Notes: a model not told the origin generated them from the sequence alone. Positions 44,080 to 52,817 are shown, numbered from the stretch's first letter. The stretch: 64,000 nt of DNA from Henriciella sp045287255 (GCF_045287255.1 NZ_CP137142.1:930001-994000), one strand, 5' to 3'. Program-made: numbers and translations.

Positions 44080-44223
44080 CTAGCGACCCAGAAGTGTCGC
44101 TGCGATACTTTCAGAAGGCTGATCGTTCTGATCTTGGTTGTCAGCAGGCTGCAAGCTGAAGCCCAACCACCCGAGAACCAGAGCGATAATAAAATTTCTG
44201 AACATCACGAGCAATTCAACCAT
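44080..44223 (-). CDS. Small single-helix membrane protein, unknown
   Basis: A 47-residue frame starting at the ATG at 44223, preceded by GGGAGAG about six bases upstream. One hydrophobic helix (about residues 5-24, LVMFRNFIIALVLGWLGF) is followed by a polar Asn/Gln/Asp/Ser tail. No family recognised. The good ribosome site and clean topology support a real gene, but at this length chance cannot be excluded. It lies 70 bases upstream of waaA on the same strand. Confidence 0.45.
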   Translation of the reverse strand: MVELLVMFRNFIIALVLGWLGFSLQPADNQDQNDQPSESIAATLLGR

Positions 44224-44329
44224 CGCCCACTCTCCCACTTTGACTACAAGTGTAATACACACGCTTTTTGAGAATTACTAGCGCTAAATGCCGACTCAGT
44301 TATGAAATTTACGCAAGAAAAGCAGTTCA

Positions 44330-44725
44330 ATGGGGGAGGATATGCCCGAAAGAAAGCTTGATGTTGAGCATTTGCTCTCGATGACTGGGCATGATCCTGA
44401 GTTGGCGGATGAGATACTTGATATCTTTCGCCAGCAATCTGACACGTGGGGGCGTATGCTTGATCCGAATTTGCCTGCGTCTCAGTGGGCGGATGCAGCG
44501 CATACGATCAAGGGAACGGCCTTGTCGATTGGGGCGAATGAGTTGGCCGAGGCATGCCTGGCGGCAGAAGCGCTTGGGCGATCCGGGCTGGCCAGCCCGG
44601 TAGAAGCGGCAGTTGTGCTGGGCGATGTCCGCTCAGAAATGACCTATGCCCTAGAGGCCGCAGCCCGGGCGTCTCACGCCTTGTCCAAGCCGGGCTTGAG
44701 GGCGTCGAAAGACTCAAATTCATAA
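44330..44725 (+). CDS. Hpt-domain phosphotransfer protein
   Basis: 131 aa, a single histidine-phosphotransfer domain: the phosphorylatable H58 is in AAHTIKGTALSIG, with the preceding LADEILDIFRQQ helix typical of Hpt modules. It would shuttle phosphate between hybrid kinases and response regulators; no such partner is adjacent. ATG at 44342, just after GGGGGAGGA, is an alternative start. Its last 52 bases overlap the convergent chorismate mutase gene. Confidence 0.8.
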   Translation: MGEDMPERKLDVEHLLSMTGHDPELADEILDIFRQQSDTWGRMLDPNLPASQWADAAHTIKGTALSIGANELAEACLAAEALGRSGLASPVEAAVVLGDVRSEMTYALEAAARASHALSKPGLRASKDSNS

Positions 44726-45018
44726 GCGATGCAGCGGTCAATCATTGTCCGCCAGACCGGCTCGGCAATAGCTGGAGACAGGCCCTGAAGTTCAGCTTCA
44801 GCCAAGACCTTTGTCACCACATCCTCGATTCGGGCGCGATCATGCACAGCCTTGCGTTGCCCCTTGATCCGTGCAGCGGCATCCATGAAGGATTGCCGTT
44901 CTGCGATCAGAGCGACGAGGATGCGATCTAGTCGATCAATTTCATAGCGGACATCCGCCATGGTTTGCGCGGTTTTTGCCGAATGACGGCGCTGTTCGAT
45001 CTGTTCTGTGTCGGCCAT
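44674..45018 (-). CDS. Chorismate mutase, AroQ type
   Basis: Converts chorismate to prephenate for phenylalanine and tyrosine. 114 aa from the ATG at 45018, a stand-alone all-helical AroQ domain: VRYEIDRLDRILVALIAERQSF with the active-site Arg and Lys in AARIKGQRKAVHDRARIEDVV. The frame continues 18 codons upstream. The C-terminal segment (IAYEFESFDALKPG) overlaps the 3' end of the Hpt gene on the other strand. Confidence 0.87.
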   Translation of the reverse strand: MADTEQIEQRRHSAKTAQTMADVRYEIDRLDRILVALIAERQSFMDAAARIKGQRKAVHDRARIEDVVTKVLAEAELQGLSPAIAEPVWRTMIDRCIAYEFESFDALKPGLDKA

Positions 45019-45098
45019 GTCTTCAAGCCTCCGAAAAAGAGAATGCCCGCCTCCTATATGGAGCGCGGGCAAGTCTCAAGAAGTGTGGTGCAGAGTCG

Positions 45099-46958
45099 CT
45101 ATCTCTCTGTCACCGCTGGAAGCCGGGCTTGGAGACGGCTGGTCTCGGCGGCTTTGACCTCATTAAGGAGGGTTTGAACCTGTGGGTGGTTCAACATATC
45201 GGAGAGTTGACCAATCGCTTGTAGCTCCTCAGCAGACGCGCGCATAGATGCCTCCACCATGGGTGTGCTGCCGAATGGGAAACCGGAATCCAGCTTTGGG
45301 TACTCAATAATTCGGGCCTGAGTTTCGGCCTCAAAGCCAGCCAGTTCGACTGCCTTGTCGATCGCGTCATTCAGCGTGCCAAGCTCGTCAACAAGACCTG
45401 CGGCAATCGCATCCGTACCGCTCCAGACGCGTCCACGGGCGACCGAATCTGTCTCTTCAACGCTCATTTCGCGGCCTTCAGCGACGAGGCTAACAAACCG
45501 ATCATATCCGCGCTTCAGCCAGTCGCGCATCATAACACGTTGTTCCTGGTTGATGGTTTCGGTGGTTGAGAAGGCCCCGGTAAAGGCACCGCCGATTTGA
45601 ATGGTTTCAGCATTGATGCCGATACGGGCAAGCCCTTCAGAAACTGCAAATTTCCCACCGAAGATGCCGATAGAACCTGTAATCGTTGTGCGATTCGCCA
45701 CGATCCAGTCTGCGCCCATGGAGACATAGTATCCGCCTGAGGCGGCAACCGAGGCCATCGAAACGACGACAGGCTTTTCATAGTCATTCTGAATGCGTTC
45801 GATGGTGCGCCAGATTTGATCAGACGCTGTTGGTGAGCCTCCCGGGCTGTCTACACGGAAGACAATTGCATCGACAGCATCGTTCGAGGCAGCCTGGAGC
45901 AAGGCCCGTGAGATATTGTCGGAGGCAAAGCCTGGGCCTTCAGAGAACAGGCTGCCCTGCTCGCCACCCGTAATAATCACGCCTTGGCCGCCGACAATAG
46001 CAATCGTTGGGCTGTCGCCATTCGGGGCAGGGGGGATGTATTCTGAGATGAGCTGAACACGGAAGTCTGGAGTGTCTTCCCCGCTAATCAGGGCAGCACT
46101 AAAGGCATCACGGTCCATATCAGTCAGGCCGGTTTCAGATAAACCTTTCCATACGGCATAATCCCGCGCTTCTTCTGGCCAGCTCTCTTCGTCGACAAGA
46201 CCAAGCTGAACCAATTGGCCTGAACCAACCGGGCTTTGCTCAAGTGCGCTCTGGACTTGCTCTATGGTCAGCTCGCGGTCGGCAGCAATATCACCAAGTG
46301 ATTCGCTCCAAAGGGTTTCCGCAAGTGCTGTCATCGCCAACCGGTGCGACGGTGTATAATCGCTCTCGAGATAGGTGTTTGGAGCATTCTTGTATTCGTG
46401 GAAGGCCTCAAACTGCGGATTGATGGACAGGTTATCGAACAGACCTTTCAGGAACAGGGTTTCCATCGCGATCCCCGGGGTAATCAGGTCAGAGCCAGGC
46501 TGCATCCAGATTTCATCTGCTGCGGCAATCGCACGGTAACCTGATGGGCCGCCGCCATATGTGCCCTGGCTGTGAACAATAACAGGTTTGCCAGCCTCTT
46601 TCAGAGCATGGAAGCGCTGGCGCAACTCTTCAGCGCGAGAAGATCCAATCCCGTATTCAGGACCACGGACAAAAACAGAAACGATCCGCTCATCATCCAC
46701 AGCGGCCTCAAGTTTTGTCAGGATATTGATGAAGCCATCTTCGCCACCAAAGAAGGCTGCGGGGCCTGATTTCTTTGATTGATCGCTTAAACTGTCACGT
46801 AGGTCGAGTTCCAGAACCATGACATCAGCTTGGGCAGGAGGTTTATCGAATGAAGCGATTGTTGCTCCAATGATGGAAAAGGCGATGATGGCCACAAGAA
46901 TGAGGCCAAGCAACGTGCCGACGACCGCGCCGCCTAAAGCGGAAAAGAATGTGCGCAT
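45099..46958 (-). CDS. sppA: Signal peptide peptidase SppA, 67 kDa type
   Basis: Membrane-anchored serine protease that degrades cleaved signal peptides. 619 aa, with an N-terminal membrane helix (about 8-33), and the tandem peptidase S49 layout: the general-base Lys in HEYKNAPNTY (first half, about 205) and the nucleophile Ser in TTITGSIGIFGGKF (second half, about 415). Length matches the long E. coli-type enzyme. Transcribed away from the tRNA-Gln region. Confidence 0.93.
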   Translation of the reverse strand: MRTFFSALGGAVVGTLLGLILVAIIAFSIIGATIASFDKPPAQADVMVLELDLRDSLSDQSKKSGPAAFFGGEDGFINILTKLEAAVDDERIVSVFVRGPEYGIGSSRAEELRQRFHALKEAGKPVIVHSQGTYGGGPSGYRAIAAADEIWMQPGSDLITPGIAMETLFLKGLFDNLSINPQFEAFHEYKNAPNTYLESDYTPSHRLAMTALAETLWSESLGDIAADRELTIEQVQSALEQSPVGSGQLVQLGLVDEESWPEEARDYAVWKGLSETGLTDMDRDAFSAALISGEDTPDFRVQLISEYIPPAPNGDSPTIAIVGGQGVIITGGEQGSLFSEGPGFASDNISRALLQAASNDAVDAIVFRVDSPGGSPTASDQIWRTIERIQNDYEKPVVVSMASVAASGGYYVSMGADWIVANRTTITGSIGIFGGKFAVSEGLARIGINAETIQIGGAFTGAFSTTETINQEQRVMMRDWLKRGYDRFVSLVAEGREMSVEETDSVARGRVWSGTDAIAAGLVDELGTLNDAIDKAVELAGFEAETQARIIEYPKLDSGFPFGSTPMVEASMRASAEELQAIGQLSDMLNHPQVQTLLNEVKAAETSRLQARLPAVTER

Positions 46959-47225
46959 GGTTATTGTGCTCCGGTAAGCATTTATCGCTATACGATATGG
47001 TGTGTCTCTGACGATTTGTCAAAAACTTTGCTGCCTTATCATCAAGGGTGAGGCTTAAACCGACCGAAAGGAAAGCTCTCAAAATTGCAGGGTCGCCTGT
47101 GTATATATAGAGTGTGTGTAGATCGCTATTTGCTTTCGAAAGACAGCAGAGCTGTAATTTCGTGGTGGATAGTGCCGCTTTGTGGTTGCAAGCCTGAAAT
47201 CAATTAGTTATGTCCGCCGCTCAGT

Positions 47226-47300
47226 TGGGGTGTCGCCAAGTGGTAAGGCACCGGTTTTTGGTATCGGCATTCCCAGGTTCGAATCCTGGCACCCCAGCCA
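47226..47300 (+). tRNA. tRNA-Gln (UUG)
   Basis: Folds as a full cloverleaf: acceptor TGGGGTG/CACCCCA, D-arm around GCCAAGTGGTAAGGC, anticodon stem CCGGT/ATCGG with loop TTTTGGT giving anticodon TTG, T-arm CCCAGGTTCGAATCCTGG, discriminator G and an encoded CCA (47298-47300). Reads CAA glutamine codons. Confidence 0.96.
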
Positions 47301-47374
47301 CTTCATGACATTGCGCGCAATATGCTGCCCCAATTGGGCGAAAGGCATAATTTTGCTATGCATATGTAATACTG

Positions 47375-47402
47375 TTGCATTTTTCTTTATAGCTGTCATA
47401 AT
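47375..47402 (+). promoter_or_regulatory. Possible promoter of the TonB-type cluster
   Basis: TTGCAT (47375-47380) followed after 16 bases by CATAAT (47397-47402) in an AT-rich stretch, upstream of the structured leader. The -10 element is good and the -35 only moderate. Confidence 0.3.
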
Positions 47403-47495
47403 TATGAACAGAAGCTTTAGAGCCATTGATCCATTCAAAACGGGCTGCTAGCGTCAAAAGTGAAAGTGCCGTAATAGCGGCAAAATAATGCAGGA

Positions 47496-47661
47496 GGGTG
47501 GTTAACACCCCCGAACCCCAGGGGAGGTTACAGGTCAAACCTGTCCCTTCTTGAGCGACTTAAGCGTACCTGTGTGTGTGGGTACAGAGTTAGACCGGTA
47601 AGCGGAGTCATCTCCGTTTTGCTGAAAACAAGGTTTCCGTATGAGGATAAAAAATCCTCAT
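47496..47661 (+). promoter_or_regulatory. Structured leader upstream of the TonB-type cluster
   Basis: The 392 bases between the tRNA and the first gene (47301-47692) contain no convincing gene but at least four inverted repeats: 47496-47510 (arms GGGTG/CACCC), 47530-47544 (ACAGGT/ACCTGT, 3-base loop), 47566-47585 (GTACC/GGTAC) and 47641-47661 (8-bp perfect arms, 5-base loop), the last ending 31 bases before the start codon. Could be a regulated 5' UTR or a small RNA. None has a strong T run. Confidence 0.4.
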
Positions 47662-47692
47662 GCATCCAATCGGAGAGTGAGAGGCAGACTTC

Positions 47693-48469
47693 ATGAAGAG
47701 AGTTCTGACACCGGCCCGAAGCGTCATTGCAGCCACATTGGTTGCTGGACTGACCCTTCCAGCCGTTGCGCAAGGCCAGTTGCGGCCCGCGCTGAATACA
47801 GGTGAGCAAGCAACACGTAACGCTGAGCGTACACAAGAGCGGATCAACCAGCTGGATGATGAGCGCTCTGACATGGTCGGTGAATTCCGTACCCTTCTTC
47901 AGCGTAAGCAGGCTGCTGAACTTTATGCACGCCAGCAAGAAAAAGTTGTTGAGTCACAGCGTCGTGAACTCGCGTCTCTGACCGATCAGCTTGGTCGTGT
48001 TGACGAGATTACCGCCCAGACGGTTCCAATGCTGCTGGACCTGATCACTGATCTTGAAGCATTTGTTGAGGCTGACCTGCCGTTCAGGTTGGATGATCGC
48101 CGCGCGCGTCTTGAAACCATCCAGACAGCTATGGACAGCGCGGATGTGCCAATCGTTGAAAAATACCGCCTGATCATCGAAGCCTATCAGGCTGAAATGG
48201 AATACGGTCGTACGGTTGATACATGGCCGGAGACGGTCACCATTGGCGATAATGAAGTGAAAGTGGACATGTTCCTGTATGGTCGTGTCGCGCTTGTTCG
48301 TATGTCACCGGACCGTCGTTACGCGCAGCGCTATGACCGCGCGACACGTGAGTGGGTCGATGTTGAAAGCAAGTTCAAAGCGGACATCGAAAAAGCCATT
48401 AAGATTGCCCAAGGCCGCACAACGCCTGGCGTCATCTATGCTCCAGCTGCCAAGCTGAGCGTGGAATAG
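47693..48469 (+). CDS. DUF3450 family periplasmic coiled-coil protein
   Basis: 258 aa with a signal peptide ending near PAVAQ (about residue 26). A long coiled-coil region (about 40-105, rich in Glu/Arg/Gln) precedes a globular part (FVEADLPFRLDDRRARLETIQ, PIVEKYRLIIEAYQAEMEYG, YGRVALVRMSPD) diagnostic for DUF3450. In Vibrio the homologous position opens the TonB2/TtpC cluster. It probably works in the periplasm with the TtpC-like protein encoded next. Confidence 0.9.
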   Translation: MKRVLTPARSVIAATLVAGLTLPAVAQGQLRPALNTGEQATRNAERTQERINQLDDERSDMVGEFRTLLQRKQAAELYARQQEKVVESQRRELASLTDQLGRVDEITAQTVPMLLDLITDLEAFVEADLPFRLDDRRARLETIQTAMDSADVPIVEKYRLIIEAYQAEMEYGRTVDTWPETVTIGDNEVKVDMFLYGRVALVRMSPDRRYAQRYDRATREWVDVESKFKADIEKAIKIAQGRTTPGVIYAPAAKLSVE

Positions 48470-48496
48470 AGACAGGATTTGAAGAGGTTTATGGAC

Positions 48497-49891
48497 ATGA
48501 AAAATATTTCTCGATCCCTCAAAGCCATTGGTGCCGCCGCGCTGCTCGCGGGCACTGGCTTTATCGCAACGGCCCCCGCGGTCGCACAGAATGCATCTCT
48601 GAGCGACATCGTTCGTCGTATTCAGCAGGACTCAAACCAGCTTAGCGCCGAAGACCGTGAGCGTGTTGCGGCTTTCCAACGTGAGCGCGATGCGCAAGCC
48701 GCTGAGATGGAAGAAGCGCGTCGTGAACTGGCCGCTGCAGAAGCTGTCGGCGCACGCCTAAACGCTGAGTTCGATGAAAATGAGCGTCAATTGGGCGAGC
48801 TGTCTGCTGAGCTTGAAACGCAAGCTGGTGATTTCGGTGAGCTGCTGGGCCAGTTCCGGACAGCCGCTGGTGAGACGATGCCAATCATCGAATCATCTCT
48901 GTCTAACTTTGAATATGGCGGTCGTGCCGAGAAACTTTCTGAAGTCTCTCAAGCCCGTTCACTGCCAACGCGCGCCGACCTGGATGCCCTGCCAAAGGCC
49001 ATGCTCCAGGAGATGATCGCACAGTCAGAGGTTAAAACGTTTACTGCTGAAGTTGCCGGTTCTGGCGCTGAAGGTGAAATCGTTGAAAAAGAACTGCTGC
49101 GCGTTGGCGTCTTTACAGCCGCGACAACAGACGATGTCTCTTTTGCGGAAGTTGTGTCTGACAACACAGACGAGCCTTACCTGCGTGTCTTCAAGGCGCA
49201 GCCTTCTGGCAAATTCCGCAGTGCTATGCGCAACCTGATGAACTCTGATGGCAATACAGTCATCGTTCCATTCGACCCATCCAAAGGTGACCTGTTCGCG
49301 ATTGAAGGCGAGAAGCCATCTCTTGGTGAGCGGATTGGCCAAGGTGGTTTCGTTGGTGCGGTCATCCTGGTTCTGCTGGCCATCGGCCTGCTGTTTGCCT
49401 TGTTTAAGATCGTGACCCTGTTCCTGATGGGTGGCGCAATGCGCGCAACAGCCAAGACCAAGCAAGCCGGTGACGGTAACCCATTGGCGCGTGTCTTCGA
49501 AGCTTATGAGACCAACAAGAACGCTGATCTGGAAACACTCGAGCTGAAGCTCGACGAGCAGATCCTGCGCGAATCACCAAAAATCGAGCGCTTCAACGAT
49601 GTTGTTAAAGTGCTTGCTGCGGTAGCCCCGCTTCTGGGTCTGCTTGGTACGGTTATTGGTATGATCATTACCTTTACCGCGATTACCAACTTTGGTGCCG
49701 GTGATCCGAAACTCATGGCGGGCGGTATTTCAACCGCGCTTATGACAACGGTTCTCGGTCTTGTTGCGGCCATCCCGCTTCTCCTCCTGCACGCTGTTGC
49801 GGCCTCTATGGCGCGCGGTAACCAGCAGGTCCTGGACGAGCAGGCTGCTGGTCTTGTTGCGGAGCGCGCAGAACGGAGTGCGGGGGCGTAA
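48497..49891 (+). CDS. TtpC-like MotA/TolQ/ExbB proton channel protein with periplasmic arm
   Basis: 464 aa from the ATG at 48497 (AGAGG nine bases upstream; TTG at 48479 and ATG at 48491 also open). Signal peptide ending near TAPAVAQ, then a coiled-coil periplasmic region (about 45-125) and further extracytoplasmic domain up to about 280, followed by three membrane helices forming a MotA/TolQ/ExbB domain (about 285-455: VVKVLAAVAPLLGLLGTVIGMI). This layout matches TtpC of TonB2 systems, which couples ExbB2-ExbD2 to TonB2. Follows the DUF3450 gene within about 30 bases. Confidence 0.9.
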   Translation: MKNISRSLKAIGAAALLAGTGFIATAPAVAQNASLSDIVRRIQQDSNQLSAEDRERVAAFQRERDAQAAEMEEARRELAAAEAVGARLNAEFDENERQLGELSAELETQAGDFGELLGQFRTAAGETMPIIESSLSNFEYGGRAEKLSEVSQARSLPTRADLDALPKAMLQEMIAQSEVKTFTAEVAGSGAEGEIVEKELLRVGVFTAATTDDVSFAEVVSDNTDEPYLRVFKAQPSGKFRSAMRNLMNSDGNTVIVPFDPSKGDLFAIEGEKPSLGERIGQGGFVGAVILVLLAIGLLFALFKIVTLFLMGGAMRATAKTKQAGDGNPLARVFEAYETNKNADLETLELKLDEQILRESPKIERFNDVVKVLAAVAPLLGLLGTVIGMIITFTAITNFGAGDPKLMAGGISTALMTTVLGLVAAIPLLLLHAVAASMARGNQQVLDEQAAGLVAERAERSAGA

Positions 49892-49915
49892 GCCTCCGCT
49901 AGCGGAGAACCTCAT

Positions 49916-50428
49916 ATGTTTGGGTTTACCGAACTGCAGGAATTTCTGGCTCGGGGCGGACCCGTCCTCCTGGCGATCATGGCAGCCACATTTGTGATGT
50001 GGGCCCTGATTCTGGAGCGACTGTTTTACTTCCGCCTCGCCCATAATTCCGTTGCTGAGGAAGCGCTGTCAGAGTGGCGCTCGCGCTCTGACCGCAAGTC
50101 CACCTACGCCCATTGGGTCAAGGACAAGATCGTTTCGGAAGTTCGTCAAAAGGCTCAGGCCAATGTCGGATTTACCAAAGCGCTCGTGGCTCTGGCCCCC
50201 CTGCTGGGTCTGCTTGGAACCGTGACCGGGATGGTTACCGTGTTTGATTACATGGCGATTACTGATGGCGCGGACGCCAAGGCGATGTCTCGCGGTGTGT
50301 CTCAGGCGACAATTCCGACGATGGCAGGCATGGTTGCCTCTATCTCTGGTATTCTGTTCACCTCTGGTATGGACCGTAAGGTTAGCCGTCTGGTGCAGCA
50401 GCTTGAAGATGAGATGGAGATTGGCTGA
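49916..50428 (+). CDS. ExbB-family proton channel (ExbB2 type)
   Basis: 170 aa short ExbB with three membrane helices: about 17-38, then TKALVALAPLLGLLGTVTGMVTVF (about 84-107) and the last helix near 130-150. The ordinary TonB2-class ExbB, distinct from the TtpC-like protein before it. Stop overlaps the ExbD start by one base, as expected for a 5:2 complex made together. Confidence 0.92.
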   Translation: MFGFTELQEFLARGGPVLLAIMAATFVMWALILERLFYFRLAHNSVAEEALSEWRSRSDRKSTYAHWVKDKIVSEVRQKAQANVGFTKALVALAPLLGLLGTVTGMVTVFDYMAITDGADAKAMSRGVSQATIPTMAGMVASISGILFTSGMDRKVSRLVQQLEDEMEIG

Positions 50429-50841
50429 TGCGAGGACGGACGACAAGACCCGCCGAAGAGGCCAATGTTGACCTGACTCCGATGCTGGACGTGGTCTTCA
50501 TCCTGCTCATCTTCTTCATCGTGACGTCGACCTTCATTCAGGAGAAGACGCTCGGTGTGGAGCCACCACCACCACCGGCCCCACCACAGGACCAGCAACA
50601 GCAAACCCCTGCAATTCTGGTCTACATTGGTGAGGACAACCTGATCCAGGTGAACGGACGTTACACCGATCTGGGAGGCGTTCGGGCCAATATGGAACGG
50701 CTACGGGCAGAAAACCCTGAGAGTGCCCTGATCATTCAGGCGCACCCTAAAGCAAAAACCGGGACCGTTATCCGTATTCGTGATGAGGCATATAATGCCC
50801 AAATGGATCGGGTGAACGTGATCCGAAGCGCAGACGAATAG
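50428..50841 (+). CDS. ExbD-family protein, copy 1 (Pro/Gln-rich linker)
   Basis: 137 aa. Single membrane helix with the proton-carrying Asp in LTPMLDVVFILLIFF (about 17-31). After the helix is a PPPPPAPPQDQQQQ linker (about 49-62) that the second ExbD lacks, then a periplasmic domain (about 65-135). Directly coupled to the exbB gene. Confidence 0.92.
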   Translation: MRGRTTRPAEEANVDLTPMLDVVFILLIFFIVTSTFIQEKTLGVEPPPPPAPPQDQQQQTPAILVYIGEDNLIQVNGRYTDLGGVRANMERLRAENPESALIIQAHPKAKTGTVIRIRDEAYNAQMDRVNVIRSADE

Positions 50842-50854
50842 AGGAGGTTGAGAC

Positions 50855-51271
50855 ATGGCAAGACGCAATCGTGGCCTAGCCGCCGAATCGAGCGCTGAGG
50901 ATGATGTAAACCTGACCCCAATGCTTGATGTGGTCTTTATCCTGCTTATCTTCTTCATTGTAACCGCTCAGTTCATTCGTGAGCCAGGCCCTGAGATTAA
51001 CCGCGTCGCGGTTGAAAATCTGAGAGCCCAGAACCCTCTGGGGATTCTGATCGCGATTGATGAGAACAGTGAAATCTGGATCAATAAGAACCAGATTGAA
51101 CTGGAAGAAGTGGGCTTCAAGATTCGGGAACTCCGTGAGGATAACCCGAAAGGCAAACTCGTCCTGCAGGCCGATGATGCTGCTGAAGCTGGGGTTCTGA
51201 TTGATGTGATTGAAGTGATCAATCGGGAAGACGGGCAATCACCGGTCGAAGTTTCGACCATGGAAGAATAG
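50855..51271 (+). CDS. ExbD-family protein, copy 2
   Basis: 138 aa with the same LTPMLDVVFILLIFF helix and Asp, 13 bases after copy 1, and no proline-rich linker. Periplasmic domain diverges from copy 1 (ILIAIDENSEIWINKNQIELEEV against ILVYIGEDNLIQVNGRYTDLGGV), so the two may form a heterodimer in the ExbB pore. Start has GGAGG eight or so bases upstream. Confidence 0.92.
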   Translation: MARRNRGLAAESSAEDDVNLTPMLDVVFILLIFFIVTAQFIREPGPEINRVAVENLRAQNPLGILIAIDENSEIWINKNQIELEEVGFKIRELREDNPKGKLVLQADDAAEAGVLIDVIEVINREDGQSPVEVSTMEE

Positions 51272-51280
51272 GAGGACCAG

Positions 51281-51913
51281 ATGTTTAGTAATCCAGTACT
51301 CCGGCTTGGGATTGGTGTGCCGCTTGCGGCCATCGTAACCTATGGCCTGTTCACCTTGATGTACTCGCTTATCAACCAGGAATGGGTTGAGCCCGAAGAT
51401 CAGGAGCAACGTGTTATTGAGCGGATTACGCCCGCTGAAGAAAACACGGAAATTCAGCGCCGGGCACGGTCTAAGCCTCGCCGAATCGCTTCGGCAGACA
51501 AGCCGCCACCACCGCCAAAGCTGTCGACCTCCAAGTCGAACATCGATCTGCCAACCCCATCTATTCAAGGGGCAGCTCCAACTGAGCTGAACATTGATCG
51601 CATGGGCTCTCTGGCGATTGATCCGGTTGCCATTAATGACCGGGATGCTCAACCTATCCGTCCACCTGTGCCAACTTATCCGCAACGTGCGGCTGAGCGT
51701 GGAACTGAGGGCAGCTGTGATGTCCGCTTTGATGTGGATACACGCGGCCGCCCTTATAACATTCAGGCAGACTGTACGGATAACATCTTCAAACGCGAAG
51801 CTGAACGCGCAGTGAGCCGTGTGGAATTCGCCCCGAAGATTATCCGCGGTAAAGCCGCTGAGCGGCGCAACGTGGTTTACCCACTGGAGTTCCGTCTCGA
51901 GGGTGGTCGCTAG
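51281..51913 (+). CDS. TonB-family protein, copy 1
   Basis: 210 aa. N-terminal membrane helix (about 10-30), a short PPPPP segment near 75, and a C-terminal TonB domain (about 128-208: RPPVPTYPQRAAERGTEG). The short periplasmic span is typical of TonB2 proteins. Two cysteines about 20 residues apart in the C-terminal domain (EGSCDVRF and QADCTD) are also conserved in copy 2. Ends in a terminator at 51942-51967. Confidence 0.9.
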   Translation: MFSNPVLRLGIGVPLAAIVTYGLFTLMYSLINQEWVEPEDQEQRVIERITPAEENTEIQRRARSKPRRIASADKPPPPPKLSTSKSNIDLPTPSIQGAAPTELNIDRMGSLAIDPVAINDRDAQPIRPPVPTYPQRAAERGTEGSCDVRFDVDTRGRPYNIQADCTDNIFKREAERAVSRVEFAPKIIRGKAAERRNVVYPLEFRLEGGR

Positions 51914-51941
51914 ACTTTTCTGTTGAGAAAGACACAATCCT

Positions 51942-51967
51942 GAAGGGCCCTGGAAGGGGCCCTTTTT
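51942..51967 (+). terminator. Rho-independent terminator between the two tonB genes
   Basis: AAGGGCCC (51943-51950) pairs with GGGCCCTT (51957-51964) followed by a T run to 51967. Separates the exb-tonB copy 1 transcript from tonB copy 2. Confidence 0.85.
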
Positions 51968-52007
51968 GTTTGCGGAAAGCACAGATTGAAACTTTATTAC
52001 ATTGTTC

Positions 52008-52036
52008 TTGACGGGGCTCCTCTGAATTGGTATTGT
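52008..52036 (+). promoter_or_regulatory. Candidate promoter of tonB copy 2
   Basis: TTGACG (52008-52013), 17 bases, TATTGT (52031-52036), in an AT-rich stretch about 29 bases before the start codon. With the terminator just upstream, this suggests independent transcription of tonB copy 2. Confidence 0.5.
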
Positions 52037-52064
52037 CATAATATAACATAATGGGGAATGTGAT

Positions 52065-52700
52065 ATGATACAGCATATTGGGAACGCACGCGGCTCACGC
52101 TTTGCTTTGACAGCCATTCCGGCTGCGGGCCTGACGCTTGGCCTCTTTCTCGGCATGACATGGATGATCAAGGTCGATGATTTCACACCGCCTGATGGGG
52201 AGGTCCGGGTGGTTGAGGCCTTTCAAATGCCTGAGACTGAAGAGCTTACGATTCGCCCTACCGTGCGCGCGCAAAAGCTTGAGGCGGCCATTGCGCCACC
52301 ACCGCCTCCGGCGCTGCGAATCGGCAAGTCAGATATCAAGCTTGAACCCGTCGCTCTGAAGGGTGCTGTGCCTGCGGACATAGAGTTTGGCGCTTTAGGG
52401 GATATGTTCCCCAAGCCGGTGGCAATCAATTATCGGGACACACAACCGATTCGTCCGCCGGTTGTGTCTTATCCACGCAGAGCAATGGAGAACGGCACGG
52501 AAGGGAGTTGCGATGTCCGATTTGATGTCACACCGAAGGGGTTACCGTATAATATTCAGGCCATCTGCACTGATCGCGTCTTTCAGGAGGCCGCTGAGCG
52601 CGCAATTGCCCGTGTAGAGTTCATCCCGCAAATCGTTCGAGGCCAGCCGGTGGAGCGCAAAAACGTTGTTTATCCGCTGATCTTTAAACTTGAGTCATAA
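52065..52700 (+). CDS. TonB-family protein, copy 2
   Basis: 211 aa with membrane helix (about 14-36), PPPPP near 77-81, and a C-terminal TonB domain very close to copy 1 (QPIRPPVVSYPRRAMENGTEG against QPIRPPVPTYPQRAAERGTEG), including the same Cys pair. The N-terminal halves differ more. A tandem duplication with divergence. Own promoter likely; followed by the TPR gene after about 117 bases. Confidence 0.9.
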   Translation: MIQHIGNARGSRFALTAIPAAGLTLGLFLGMTWMIKVDDFTPPDGEVRVVEAFQMPETEELTIRPTVRAQKLEAAIAPPPPPALRIGKSDIKLEPVALKGAVPADIEFGALGDMFPKPVAINYRDTQPIRPPVVSYPRRAMENGTEGSCDVRFDVTPKGLPYNIQAICTDRVFQEAAERAIARVEFIPQIVRGQPVERKNVVYPLIFKLES

Positions 52701-52817
52701 GGGTGGCGGGCGTGCTTTATGAAAATACATGTAAATTTGTACGGAACCGCTTGAAGCATGAGCGTTTTTCCGGTGTATTGGCAACGATACCGCAAAATGC
52801 GGGAGAGGAGTGAAACC

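Noticed and set aside
47528..47938. A 136-codon minus-strand frame through the leader and DUF3450 start
   Set aside because: Antisense to a signal peptide and structured leader; no ribosome site or recognisable domain.
51239..52186. A 315-codon minus-strand frame spanning both tonB genes and their spacer
   Set aside because: It crosses a terminator and two genes with clear TonB domains; its sequence is low-complexity His/Arg/Trp-rich and has no start signal.
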